Positions 22,914-33,400 of a DNA stretch of 64,000 nucleotides are shown here, in pieces; within the stretch, counting starts at the first letter, position 1; each line of letters starts with the position of its first letter. The notes under the pieces were generated by a model that worked only from the letters and a program-made list of their open reading frames with translations, had not been told where the DNA came from and did no database searches. Made by a program: the position numbers and the translations under genes. Source of the stretch: Acacia acuminata (lineage: Eukaryota; Streptophyta; Magnoliopsida; Fabales; Fabaceae); NCBI GenBank assembly GCA_019022655.1, contig JAFJYI010000037.1:4402001-4466000 (forward strand), read 5' to 3'.

Positions 22914-23236
22914 AAAATATTATTTGTTTGAATCCATTCCCTGAATCTAATTTGAATACAAAATTTAGTCTTTTTTTATTTATTTGTGTTTTAAATATTT
23001 GAACTTTTCATTTGATCGTTTTCACTGATGATTACTATATTCGTATCTCACCCTATATCTCTGTTCCCTATGGTGTCATGTGACTAATTATTAATTAAGC
23101 CTCCTTGTAACAATATAAATGGTTTCGCTCTTATTTTTCTTCATCAATATGAGTATGTAATATGTAAACATTTCTTATTTAATATCATTTTGTTTTGCAT
23201 GGGAAAAATTAAACCTACTTGTAACAATATAAATAA

Positions 23237-23473
23237 GGTTAAAGTATTTCTCCAGTCACTGGAGATAGAGTTATCTCCAATGACCCCAAAACTACGTCAT
23301 TTTAGATTAATGAATGATGTTTATATAATTTTGTTTATTTTTTAATTTTGTTTACCGAAACATTTTTAATTCACCTAAAATTACTAACAAACACTTCATT
23401 AATTCAAAATGACGTAGTTTTGGGTTCACTAGAGATAACTCTATCACCCATGTTACCGAGAAATATTTTTCCC
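23237..23473. mobile_element. Fold-back MITE of about 235 bp upstream of the carboxylesterase gene
   Basis: Two long inverted arms carry CCCAAAACTACGTCATTTT and AAAATGACGTAGTTTTGGG, and AGAGTTATCTC against GAGATAACTCT, with GTATTTCTC/GAGAAATAT at the tips. The central loop is AT-rich. It ends about 430 bp before the carboxylesterase start codon and brings two ACGTCA-type sites into that region. The family was not determined. Confidence 0.65.
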
Positions 23474-23900
23474 TATAAATAATAGAGAAATCTTCTAAAA
23501 AAATATTTTATTTAATTATTTAATAACATGAACGAAATAACGAATATCAAAATTTTCTATTTCACACTGTGCACACCTACACCATTGGCATCGGACAAGC
23601 AAACCTATCGGAATATTTCAACAAATAGCCAACGCAAATTACCTGAGCAATAGCACCCGATAAAAATAAACAAAATAAATAAATAAATGAAGCATTTGCT
23701 CACAAACATACACATGTTAAAATCAGCTTCTAACTAGGTACTTTCATTGAGGAAAATCCTCCTTGACCACAAATATTTGTAAAAGAAAAATTAGTTTTCA
23801 GTTTCATCACACATGCTCATCTTTACGTACGTGCATGCCATTTAACAACTAAAGCCAAAAAAACCCTAATATCCATTGTCTCTTCTACAATCAAAAGAAA

Positions 23901-24857
23901 ATGTCCAAATTTGATCCGTACAATCATCTCAGTATAATTCTTAACTCCGACGGAACCCTCACCCGTAACTACAATGCTCCGACGGTCAATGCAAACCCCG
24001 AGCCCTCACCCGGCGACTCCACCGTCTCCAAAGACATCACTCTCAACGTTGAAAAGAAAACATGGCTTCGTGTTTACCGGCCAACCAAATTGCCATCCAA
24101 CGACAACACTGTGGCCCGGCTTCCGATCATAGTCTACTTCCACCACGGTGGATGGGTTCTCTTGAGCGCGGAGGACATCAGCATCCACACAAATTGCTCG
24201 CAACTCGCCAGTGACATCCCTTCCATTGTCGTCTCCATAAACTACCGCCTTGCGCCAGAGAGTCGCCTGCCGGAGCAATATTGTGATGCCAACGATGTCG
24301 TATCATGGGTTAAACAACAAATAATTGATCCAAAAGGTGAGGAATGGATAAGAGAATATGGAGATCCTTCAAGATGTTACCTTTATGGATGTGGGTGTGG
24401 TGGGAACATTGTGTTCAATTTGGGTATGAAAGTTTCAGAATTAAAACTAGAGCCATTGAGAATTCAAGGAATAATAATGAACCAACCTATGTTTGGAGGA
24501 GTGAAGAGGACCAAGTCGGAGCTGCAATTCGCTACGGACGATCTCTTGCCACTACCTGTGCTGGACTTGATGTGGGACCTAGTGCTGCCAAAACAGACGG
24601 ATAGGGACCACAGATATTGTAATCCCCTGTTGGAAGGTCCACACAAAGAGGCGATAGGGAGGCTTGCAAAATGCCTTGTGATTGGCTTTGGTGGAGACAT
24701 TATGATTGATCGCCAACAAGAACTTGTCACAATGCTGGTGAAGTGTGGGGTCCAGGTGGATGCAAGGTTTGACCTAGTGGGATTCCACAATGTTGATATG
24801 GTGGACCCTCAGCGAGCTAGTGCGGTTTTGAACATTGTTAAGGAATTTATCGTTTGA
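23901..24857 (+). CDS. Carboxylesterase-family (CXE) protein lacking the catalytic serine
   Basis: An intact single-exon ORF of 318 codons, normal CXE length. It shows the plant CXE alpha/beta-hydrolase pattern: N-terminal DPYNHLSIILNSDGTLTRNY, LPIIVYFHHGGWVLLS (79-89), INYRLAPESRLPEQY (113-127) and YLYGCGCGGNIVFN (160-173). The GxSxG elbow reads G163-C-G165-C-G167, so the nucleophile Ser is Gly, and the usual HGGG oxyanion motif reads HHGG (81-84). Candidate Asp266 and His296 remain at the usual 30-residue spacing. The closest relatives I recall are CXE8-like or hsr203J-like esterases. A normal esterase is unlikely. It may be a pseudoenzyme or ligand binder, as with the related GID1 receptors (which keep Ser but lose His), or a recent pseudogene. 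The open frame without indels argues for constraint or youth. Confidence 0.85.
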   Translation: MSKFDPYNHLSIILNSDGTLTRNYNAPTVNANPEPSPGDSTVSKDITLNVEKKTWLRVYRPTKLPSNDNTVARLPIIVYFHHGGWVLLSAEDISIHTNCSQLASDIPSIVVSINYRLAPESRLPEQYCDANDVVSWVKQQIIDPKGEEWIREYGDPSRCYLYGCGCGGNIVFNLGMKVSELKLEPLRIQGIIMNQPMFGGVKRTKSELQFATDDLLPLPVLDLMWDLVLPKQTDRDHRYCNPLLEGPHKEAIGRLAKCLVIGFGGDIMIDRQQELVTMLVKCGVQVDARFDLVGFHNVDMVDPQRASAVLNIVKEFIV

Positions 24858-25111
24858 GTTATATATTGTCCTATTAGCTTGTGTGGAACTCAAAACCCTA
24901 TAATGCGTAATTAGAGTAGACATTAATTGTAAGAGCTTTCATTAATTTGATAGATATAACTATTTCTGCATCCATCTCTTTTTAGTTTTATAAGTTATAG
25001 GTCAAATGATGAACTACGAAACTTATTACATGATTATACTATTACGGCCAAACATTTCTATATGTAGGTCACGAAGGCTAGGGCGTTCATTTTTTAGGAT
25101 TTGTTTGGCAC

Positions 25112-25145
<34 letters not shown>

Positions 25146-25430
25146 GGGGGGGGGGGGGAGGGGAAATCTTTATGAGTTGAATTTCAAAAAATTGGAAAAG
25201 TTGAGTTACAAGATTTTTATTAATCAAAATGTAAGATAAAATAGCAAAAAATTTTAATTAGAAATTGTTAACCCTAATTTTCTCATTTTTAAAAAATCCA
25301 ACTTAGAAGAATTTTTCCTCTGCTCATTTTCCCTCCCCTTCACTTCCATTCCCTTATATAAAACATGCCCTTAATGTAATATTACTATTGATAGTACATA
25401 GTATCTTCAATCTTAAATAATTACTACAGA
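24858..25430. other. Spacer with a long homopolymer T/G tract
   Basis: No gene is seen. A run of about 38 T followed by about 13 G lies near 25,108-25,158. This is a likely assembly-sensitive stretch or the tail of a degenerate element. Confidence 0.7.
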
Positions 25431-25439
25431 TTTGGGTAT

Positions 25440-27280
25440 ACATAACATTAAATAAATAATGTTTATAATGAACAAACATCATGTACGTCAAGGAAGAGTC
25501 ACGCAAGAATATATAACGGTAAAACATAATAGTTAAATATGCACACTATTATGTATTGAGAGGCGAAATCCGCAAAAACAAAAGAATAATGGTTGTAGTT
25601 AAAAACCATCATTTATTTACTGACAAATATGGCGATTCTTATGAAACAACCGTCATATAACACTTATAAATGATTCTTTTTCCAACCTTTTATATCAACA
25701 AAGACAAAATGTAACAATCTTTAAAAACAACCATCAAGTAACACTTTCAAATGTACCAGTTCATAGGTGTTATAAACTTTTGTAACATATGGTAGACCTT
25801 ATTTAAACTCACCTATTCCTTTTGATTCTTAGTTCTTATCTTTACGGTCTCCTCCTCCTTCATCATGTTAAGATTCTAGGGAGGTCCGTCACTACCACCT
25901 CCTCCACCTCATCCTGAAATTGAGGCTCTGATGCATATGCTAGAGAGTCTTGACTGCCATATAATGCATCTTGCGTCATATGCCAACAAGCTAAATAGAA
26001 AGTTGAACTACATATTTCATTACAATGACTTTGAATATGACTTGCAGTTAGACCTTCATCTTCTTCCTTTGATGGTGAAAATGAGGAGGAGGAGGACAGT
26101 GGCAGTGATGATTGAATGCCATTATTGTTTTCTTAAAATATTCTTAAAAAAGGTTAACAAAAAAAAAACACAACTCTATAATTCATGGTTATTAATTAAA
26201 AAAGCGTAATGTATTCGGTAACACCAACATACTTAAAAGTTATAACTTAATAAACGTTAATAAAATCTTTTAAAACCTTTCGTCTTCCTACGCTGGCTCT
26301 GGGTGCCTCCTCGCTATCCAATGATCGTCATGAAGGCAAAGATAAATAACAATTTTTGTGTGACAATCATCATGTAACTCATGGCATGGGAAAAAGAACA
26401 TAATTGTGCACTAACCGCCGGTCCTCTTCAACTTTCAGTGTATGCGTCACTTCCAATTTATTTATACTCCCCATGTTCATATGTTTTCTTGATCCTCTTG
26501 GCTGTTTTCCTCATCATCATGGTGAAGCAAAGTGCTGAAGAAATGATGGAAAATCGTCCTTTTTCTCCTTCCCAACTTGCACCTGCACCTGGTTCCCTTC
26601 CTCCTCATCCTCTCCAACCTTCGCCCCTCCTCATGCTCCTCCTTCCTAACTTGCTCCTCTGCCTGCTTCTCTTCCTCCTCCTCCCCACCCTCCTCCTTTC
26701 TAACCTGATCCTTCACCAGCTTCTCTTCCTCAACCTCCCCAACCTCCACCCTCACTTGCTTCCCTTCTTCCTCTTGCCCAACCTCCACCTCCTTCTCTTC
26801 CTCGTGGTGCTCCTCCCCATTATCCACTTCACCTCTGGCCCATGGTTGGGGCTACTACCGCATCCACTACTGGTTTGTCTTCATCTTCTCAAATGATTCA
26901 GATTACTCATATGAGGATGATGGGTAGGTTTTACTTATTTCCATTTTTAATTTATTTATAAAAATATATTAATGTAATTATGGCTCCAATATAAATAAAT
27001 AAAAAAACATAGCTCACCGTTGTTATTAAAGACTGTGATAAATCAAATAAATAACATATTGCATGGTTAACTAAAAATAACCGTGATACAAGTAAAACAA
27101 TAATTAGAAATTTTTACCAACCAACCGTTATGTAAGACCTTAATTTGTTAGTAACATACCCATGGTTATTTGAACATAATAGTGATAAAACTAAAATAAT
27201 TAGGGATTTTTATCAACTAACCATTATATAAAACCTTAAAAACTATTTAACTAGGGTTTGTTTATCAAACATCCACTTAG
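25440..27280. mobile_element. Relic of a second CACTA-like family, ends not found
   Basis: Both flanks carry repeats of AACCRTYATRTAA type (for example near 25,600, 25,650, 25,735, 27,080, 27,125 and 27,220), resembling a subterminal array. Between them, at about 25,890-26,060 on the plus strand, LPPPPPHPEIEALMHMLESL is followed by NRKLNYIFHYNDFEYDLQ. This parallels the antisense ORF in the big CACTA element (LPPQPSF, MMHYLL, NKLNAVLDAKDVEY). A pyrimidine-rich low-complexity tract at about 26,560-26,880 follows. The CACTA termini were not located. Confidence 0.45.
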
Positions 27281-29083
27281 TTTGACATTTAAAAACTTTC
27301 GTACTAGATCAAAAGCTCCAATGGCCATGATATTTTCCAAAAAAAAATAAACAGTATACCTGTCAAGATTTAATTTGATAGCTCATATGGGTCAATTGAA
27401 TCTGTATACTATGAGTTGTGCATTTTTAATTTTGGTCATGTAAAACTAGCATATTTCTTGGGCAGTGTCCTATGAATTGTAATTCTAGAATTTTGTGAAT
27501 CCAATTGGCTGAGGGAAATATTTTCCCATAAACCTAAACTTAATAGGGGTCATATATCCTTTGGAACCACATCAATTGAACCTTTTCAGATTAAGTTATG
27601 AGTTTTAAAAGATAAGTGAAAAATATGACAATGTGGGTTGTTATATATGCAAAAAATGTGATAATTGCTTCAATGGTAAATAGGTGTGGTTAGCAAGGGT
27701 AGACATAATTGTTATCACTTGGGTTGAATGGTAATAAGATTGAAATCTAAGGGTAGAGATGTGGTCAAACACTTGGGCAAATTGTATTAAGATCGATCAC
27801 TGAGGGTAAAGATAACCAACCCTAGTATCTCGAGATAATGAAGAATTTGGATAAGTAATAACTCGCTGTCCGTGAATATGTAATTATAAGATTTGATATC
27901 TGCCTAAGACAACCAAAGGTCTAGGAACCAGTTCAAGAATTGAAAAGACCACTAAGTAGTAACTTTTTTCCCACATACTATATATGTCTTTATATACATG
28001 TGTGAACCATTGTATTACATGTGTTGTGAACACAAGATAGGCAGTAAGGCCTAGTGGGCTAGTGGGTCTTTGGATCATGAACTCTATTAAGCATTCAGAT
28101 GAGAAGGGTAGATGCCCAGTTAAGTAACCAGCACTGTGGAATGGACTGATATGGGTCCTATGATCGTAGTCGATGTTGCATATCATGTTTATCTCTAAAT
28201 GTTGAATGTGTTGTATGTAGGTTTGATGGTTGACTGCCATATGCAGTGTATACATTTTATATGAGTGATTAATTGTTACTACTAAGATTTGTATGAATCC
28301 CAACCCTTTCCATAAATTTAGGATGTGGTCAACACAGTGGATGCAACTCCTAGGGCAAGGCGATAGATATTGGCAATTGAAGGTTTCAAACTGGTTCAAG
28401 TATTGATGTTGGTAATCTGCAATTGTATAATACAATTTTGGGATTTGTATGTACAAACCTTATGGGGATTTCTATTATGTAATCAAGTATTTTATATCAA
28501 TATGTTATACTTTTCTATTCGCCCACTAAGTTGTGCATCATTACTTTGATAAATGTCAAAATATTAAAGGGTCTAACAAAAGTCGCTCGTGTCAACAACT
28601 ATGCCAGATTACCTAAACGTCGTCGCCATTGCGTCCTCCACCTCATCTTTTGCCTCCTCTGCCGCTGAAGTTTCAACGCCTTCTAAATTCTCCAACTATA
28701 AGTCTACTAGATGTACTGCATCTCAGTTTCCTAAGAAATCCCATCCTTACGTTGAGTCACACAAATGTCGGGTTGAGTAAAGATCGATGCTCCAGATGCC
28801 AGAGGAAGGGTCAACTTAATGGGGTTCTGGTGCTGGCATGGGGAATTGCTCTGTGCAAAAAATTATTTTTTTATTTAGAAAATATTTTTTTTAAAATATA
28901 AGGGTACTCTGATCCATGATTGCAGCTATAATTGTAAAGTCCCTGGAGCTTTTGGTGTTGAAGCTTTTAAGCTGGGTTAAGGGGTGGTGTATTTCGATGG
29001 TCATGGTAGGAAGAGAGAGAAAGTAATTGAAGGAGAGGAAAGTGGCATGAAATAGGGAAGGTCAGATTAGTAATTGTATATTT
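27281..29083. other. Spacer, no gene recognised
   Basis: A minus-strand open frame of 190 codons at 27,884-28,456 and short plus-strand frames at 28,589-28,901 show no domain that I recognise and have unremarkable composition. I treat them as chance frames or fragments of an unclassified repeat. Confidence 0.4.
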
Positions 29084-30445
29084 AGATTTAATTACAACTA
29101 AGTCCCTTGGGGCTTGAATGCTATTTTATGATTACAGGAGGCTTTATTGTAATAATTCCTCTTCCTAATCTGACTAAAGTTCTCCCTCGTTTTAATCGTA
29201 ATGAATGTGAGCAGTTGAGGAGCCACAAACAGCATTACAGAGCTGCTCCGCTTGCAATGTGTGGCCTCAAACAGAGTCATGGATTCAGGCGAGCCCTGGC
29301 TGTAGGAGCTATATGAGATTAACCTGGATATAGAAGGAATAGTGAGAGTAAAACAAAGGAGGGAATATTAGGAAAAATCACTTCACAAAATACTGGATTT
29401 TAGGAATTTTTCCTTATAGTATTCTTTTCTTCCTAATTTTATTTTTATTCAAGCCCCTAACTGGTTTGAGAGATTATTACAACTTAAAGACATCGACTTT
29501 TGTTGATGCGCATAAAACAACCATTGTGCGCCTATATTTGGCGGGCAGAGCGTGGTGGGCATTCATTGCGATTAAGCACAAGTGTGGGTGAGAGGGAGAG
29601 TGAAAGAGATATGAATCAGTACAAAGAAAGCAACACAACTAATGAATGGAGGCATTGCTGCGACTCATAGTGGATCTGCCACTACTGTTCATCCAAACCC
29701 CATCATGATTTTCATACCCAACTACTGCCCACTCAGCCTCACCTCTGGCCGTTATCCTTTATCTTTCTACTGGGGAATCCTAGGGTTCTCATTCCATGCA
29801 CATAATTATGTGCTTCTTAGGTGTTATGAGCATATTTTTTTTGATTTTTTTTATTTATATATTGTATTTATTTAGATTTAAATTATATATCGCTTTTCGA
29901 GGTTTTTTTTCACCCAAGTATGTCAAATTAATTAATTTCCAATTCTACATTTTATCCGTAACACTAGTATTATGAAAATTAATTAATTTGAGATACGAAA
30001 GTGCAAAAAAATCCTTAACAAAGATATAATTTAAATCTACATAAATACAATATATAAAAAAAAAAAAAAAAATATGCTCATACCTCTAATTAGAGGTATG
30101 AGCAGCTAAGAAGCACATAATTATGTGCATGTAATGTACATTCAGAATCCTAAGACTCCCCCCTACCACTCCTACCCGTTTATAATATAAGACCCAGTTA
30201 ATATATAGTATCTCAACTCACTAACTGAGATGTAATCTGATGTTATTTGTTTAAATTAGTCAGTTTATTTCATTACCTTCAAATACCCAAATTAGTCAAG
30301 CACTTATTATGCCAGGGATGAAAGTATTACTGCATGTTTTAAGCATATCACCATAAATTTGTTGCTGTCCATTGTTTTCTTCTCACTTTTCACGCGCGAG
30401 ACTTTTCTTCCTACTTTCTTTGAGAAATTACTAACAAAGTCATCA
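29084..30445. other. Upstream region of HPR3-like copy A, with an insertion relative to copy B
   Basis: The segment 29,084-29,206 (ATTTAGATTTAATTAC and following) is homologous to 49,594-49,720 upstream of copy B. About 1.16 kb (29,207-30,369) then has no counterpart in B, and homology resumes near 30,370 (TTTTCTTCTCACTTTTCACG) up to the start codon. The inserted part includes the MITE at 29,795-30,131 and no recognised gene. Confidence 0.7.
29795..30131. mobile_element. MITE with perfect 19-bp palindromic tips
   Basis: The left tip CATGCACATAATTATGTGC is repeated inverted at the right tip. Inner arms also pair (TATATATTGTATTTAT against ATAAATACAATATATA). Central TTAATTAATTTGAGATAC-like sequence is shared with the related elements at about 45,117-47,808 and 59,620-59,965. 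Confidence 0.65.
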
Positions 30446-33400
30446 ATGGCGCCAGATCAAGATCACCTCATCCAACAATCTCAATATCTACCTCGCGTAC
30501 TTGTATTTCACGAACAAACTATCTTCGATGATCTCCAACGATTCTACTCTCACAAGTTCCATTTCATATTACTTCCTTCTTCCGGTACCACTTTAGACCA
30601 ATTCCTCAATACCCACAACTACGATTCTTCTTCTATATGTGCCGTAGTCTGCAGTTATGTCCTCGTTACGGCGGATGTCCTCCGCCACCTGCCGTCTCTT
30701 GGCCTCTTAGTCACCCCCAGCGCCGGAACTAACCATATAGACTTGCCGGAGTGCCGCCGCCGGGGAATTAAGGTGGCCAATGTTGGAACTGTGCTCTCGG
30801 AGGATGTCGCTGATGTTGCGGTGGGTATGTTGATTGATCTGATGAAAAAAATTTCGGCCGGCGATCGCTTCATGAGGAGCCGCTGGAATTCGCTTGCTGC
30901 ACCATGCCATTTTCCTCCTGGTTCCAAGGTGAGTAGTATTCTTTTTGTCGGTGTGATTTATTTAATTATTTTTTTCTTGCGGCATTTTTAAATTTTGGAT
31001 TTAGAGTAAATATGTTTTTTCTAGGTCAGATTTGGAGTAAATCCAGGAATGGTTTCAGAGTACTTTAAGTCATTTCGATATTTTGAATTGGGATTTCCAT
31101 ATTATGATGATATTTTCATGTATTTATCCGTAAATTATATTTGCCCTTTTGTTTTAAAAAATTATTAATTGGTCTAAAAAATGTACTCTAATTTTTTGTT
31201 GTTTTCTTTTTTGAATAAATTTTTAATTGAATTTAGTTTTTTGTAGTGTATAAAAATGGCATCAATTTTTATTTCCTCGCATAATTAATTTTATATTTTT
31301 TCGTCTCCGTAACTGATATTTTCTCAGGATACTACTTTTTCCCCTTCAATATGATATAGTGAACATAGTGAATACAATTTTATTTTGATAAGGAATGCCT
31401 ACTAATAAAACAGCTAACATAAATGATAAAAAATATATATGTTATTTTTAATATTGGGTTAAGGAGCGAATTGGCAAACAAACTATTGACCCAAGAGCAC
31501 CCAGCACAATTAACTCTTATCTAGACCTTAAATACCAACAAACTTTTTAAAAGGTTAAAATAGCACAAAATCGTTACTTTACCACTAACGGACGTTACTG
31601 CGCCTAGGCTTTAATTACTCCTTCCCTCCCTAGACCTTCCAAGCTTCCATGGTTTGCAAAAGCCCGAATGCCAGATCCAGTTATCAATTCACACCTTGTG
31701 AAGTCGACGGCCACCAAGTTCTTGCTCTTCTCTGCCAATGCCATCACAGTTGCATCGGATACATTAACCATCCACGACAGATTCATCTTCCTTATAGCTT
31801 GAATTTCTGCTATTGCTGAGCATCCTGTGTCTGTCACCTTAGGCCCACATTCTGCTAAGTTTAGCTCCTCCAAATGATGAATCTTCTATAGAAGACACAC
31901 GCTTGAGTCCATGATTCGATCGCATCCTGCCAAAATCAGCTTTTTCAAGGACTTTATGAAGATCCTGATGCTAAATATGCTAAGCCTTGATCCATGATCA
32001 AGGAACTGACCTTCCAAATTGTAACAGTTGATGCATGTCGCCGCAAAAATTGCTTCAAGGGCTTTGTCCGTAATCAAATTACACCGACCCAAGCTCAAAT
32101 GCCTCAGATGCTTCGCTGAACTGCAAATTGAAACAACTCCATAGTTCCCGATGTTCCTTCTTCTCCAGAGCAAAACTTCAGACAACCTGCTACACCCGGT
32201 GGCCAAAGCGCACACACCATCGTCTCCGATGTCCTCGAAAGACGATGATTCGTTCGAGTAATCAATAATTCCTTGCTTTGATATGAAATTAAGGTTAATA
32301 GCCTCAAGTTTGGGGCAGAATTGGGCTAAAATTTGAAGGTGATGGTTGGTGACTAGTTTTGAAGAATCAAATTTGCGAATATTAGGGAATCTAGGCAAGA
32401 TGATAGGCAGTGAGTCGGGCTCGAAGACCCATATGGAGGAACGGGTCGAGGGCCTTCCGACGCGGCCGGTGCTTGCAGACTTGGGAGAAGGACTTCCTGT
32501 CATTTCCATCGCAGACCAATTTGAAAAAAGTCAAGCGCAGTAACGTCCATTACTAAAGTAACGATTTTGTGTTATTTTAAACTTTTAAAAAGTTTTTTTA
32601 TATTTTAGGTCCAGATAAGAGTTTATTGTGTTGAGTGCTCCTTAACCCTTTAATATTTCCAAAAGTTTGGTTGAGTTGGGTTACCAAACTTTGGAGCCTA
32701 AAACACCCTTATTCAAATACATACAAATCACCAATAAATATTATTCAATAACATAAGAAACATCAATCCTCATGGATAATAGAACTCTGCCATTTTAACC
32801 TAGGAACCTTTTCTTTTCTCCATTCCTTAATATATGTTTGGATTAGTTTTTGTAAAATAGTTTTTATAATTTATAAAGTAAGTACGTAAGAGAAGTTTTA
32901 TCTCGACTTACATAAAAATATTTTAAATGTTTTTGAAATCATGGTTTTATGGTTTCCGAAACCCTTTCCTCCTTTTTCCTTCTATCATTAGTAGATTAAA
33001 ATTTTAACCATCTAAATTCAATACTTCATAAATTTGAAATTATTATTATATTATAAAACTACATAAATAAATTTAAGTTGATAAACTTTCCAATCAACAA
33101 TTTATAGCAAATGGTGATGAAAAATGCAGCAATAAATTTACCCTAGAAAATATTTTAAAAGCAATTTATAGTTGTGAACAATTTATATCAAATTTTAATA
33201 ATTCAAATTTATTATATTTATATAAAAATATAATAATAATTTTATAAAATATTAATAAAGTAAATCATTAAAAGTTTGATTTGATGAAAGGAAGAAAAGG
33301 ACAGAAATCCCAACTCGGGTGGGACCCGTAGTAGTGTTCATATGGCATTAGTCGGGTTGGGTTTCTCTCATCATCTTTTTTTCATCATCCCTCATAATCT

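Noticed and set aside
26477..26827. Glu/Lys-rich minus-strand frame of 116 codons
   Set aside because: Product of a pyrimidine-rich low-complexity tract; neither strand reads as a recognisable protein.
27884..28456. Minus-strand 190-codon frame
   Set aside because: Long, but with no recognised motif, no support from neighbours and AT-rich random composition; not called as a gene.
30655..30927. Minus-strand frames opposite HPR3 exon 1 in all three copies
   Set aside because: They recur only because exon 1 is duplicated; no domain is seen and the codon pattern fits the plus-strand gene.
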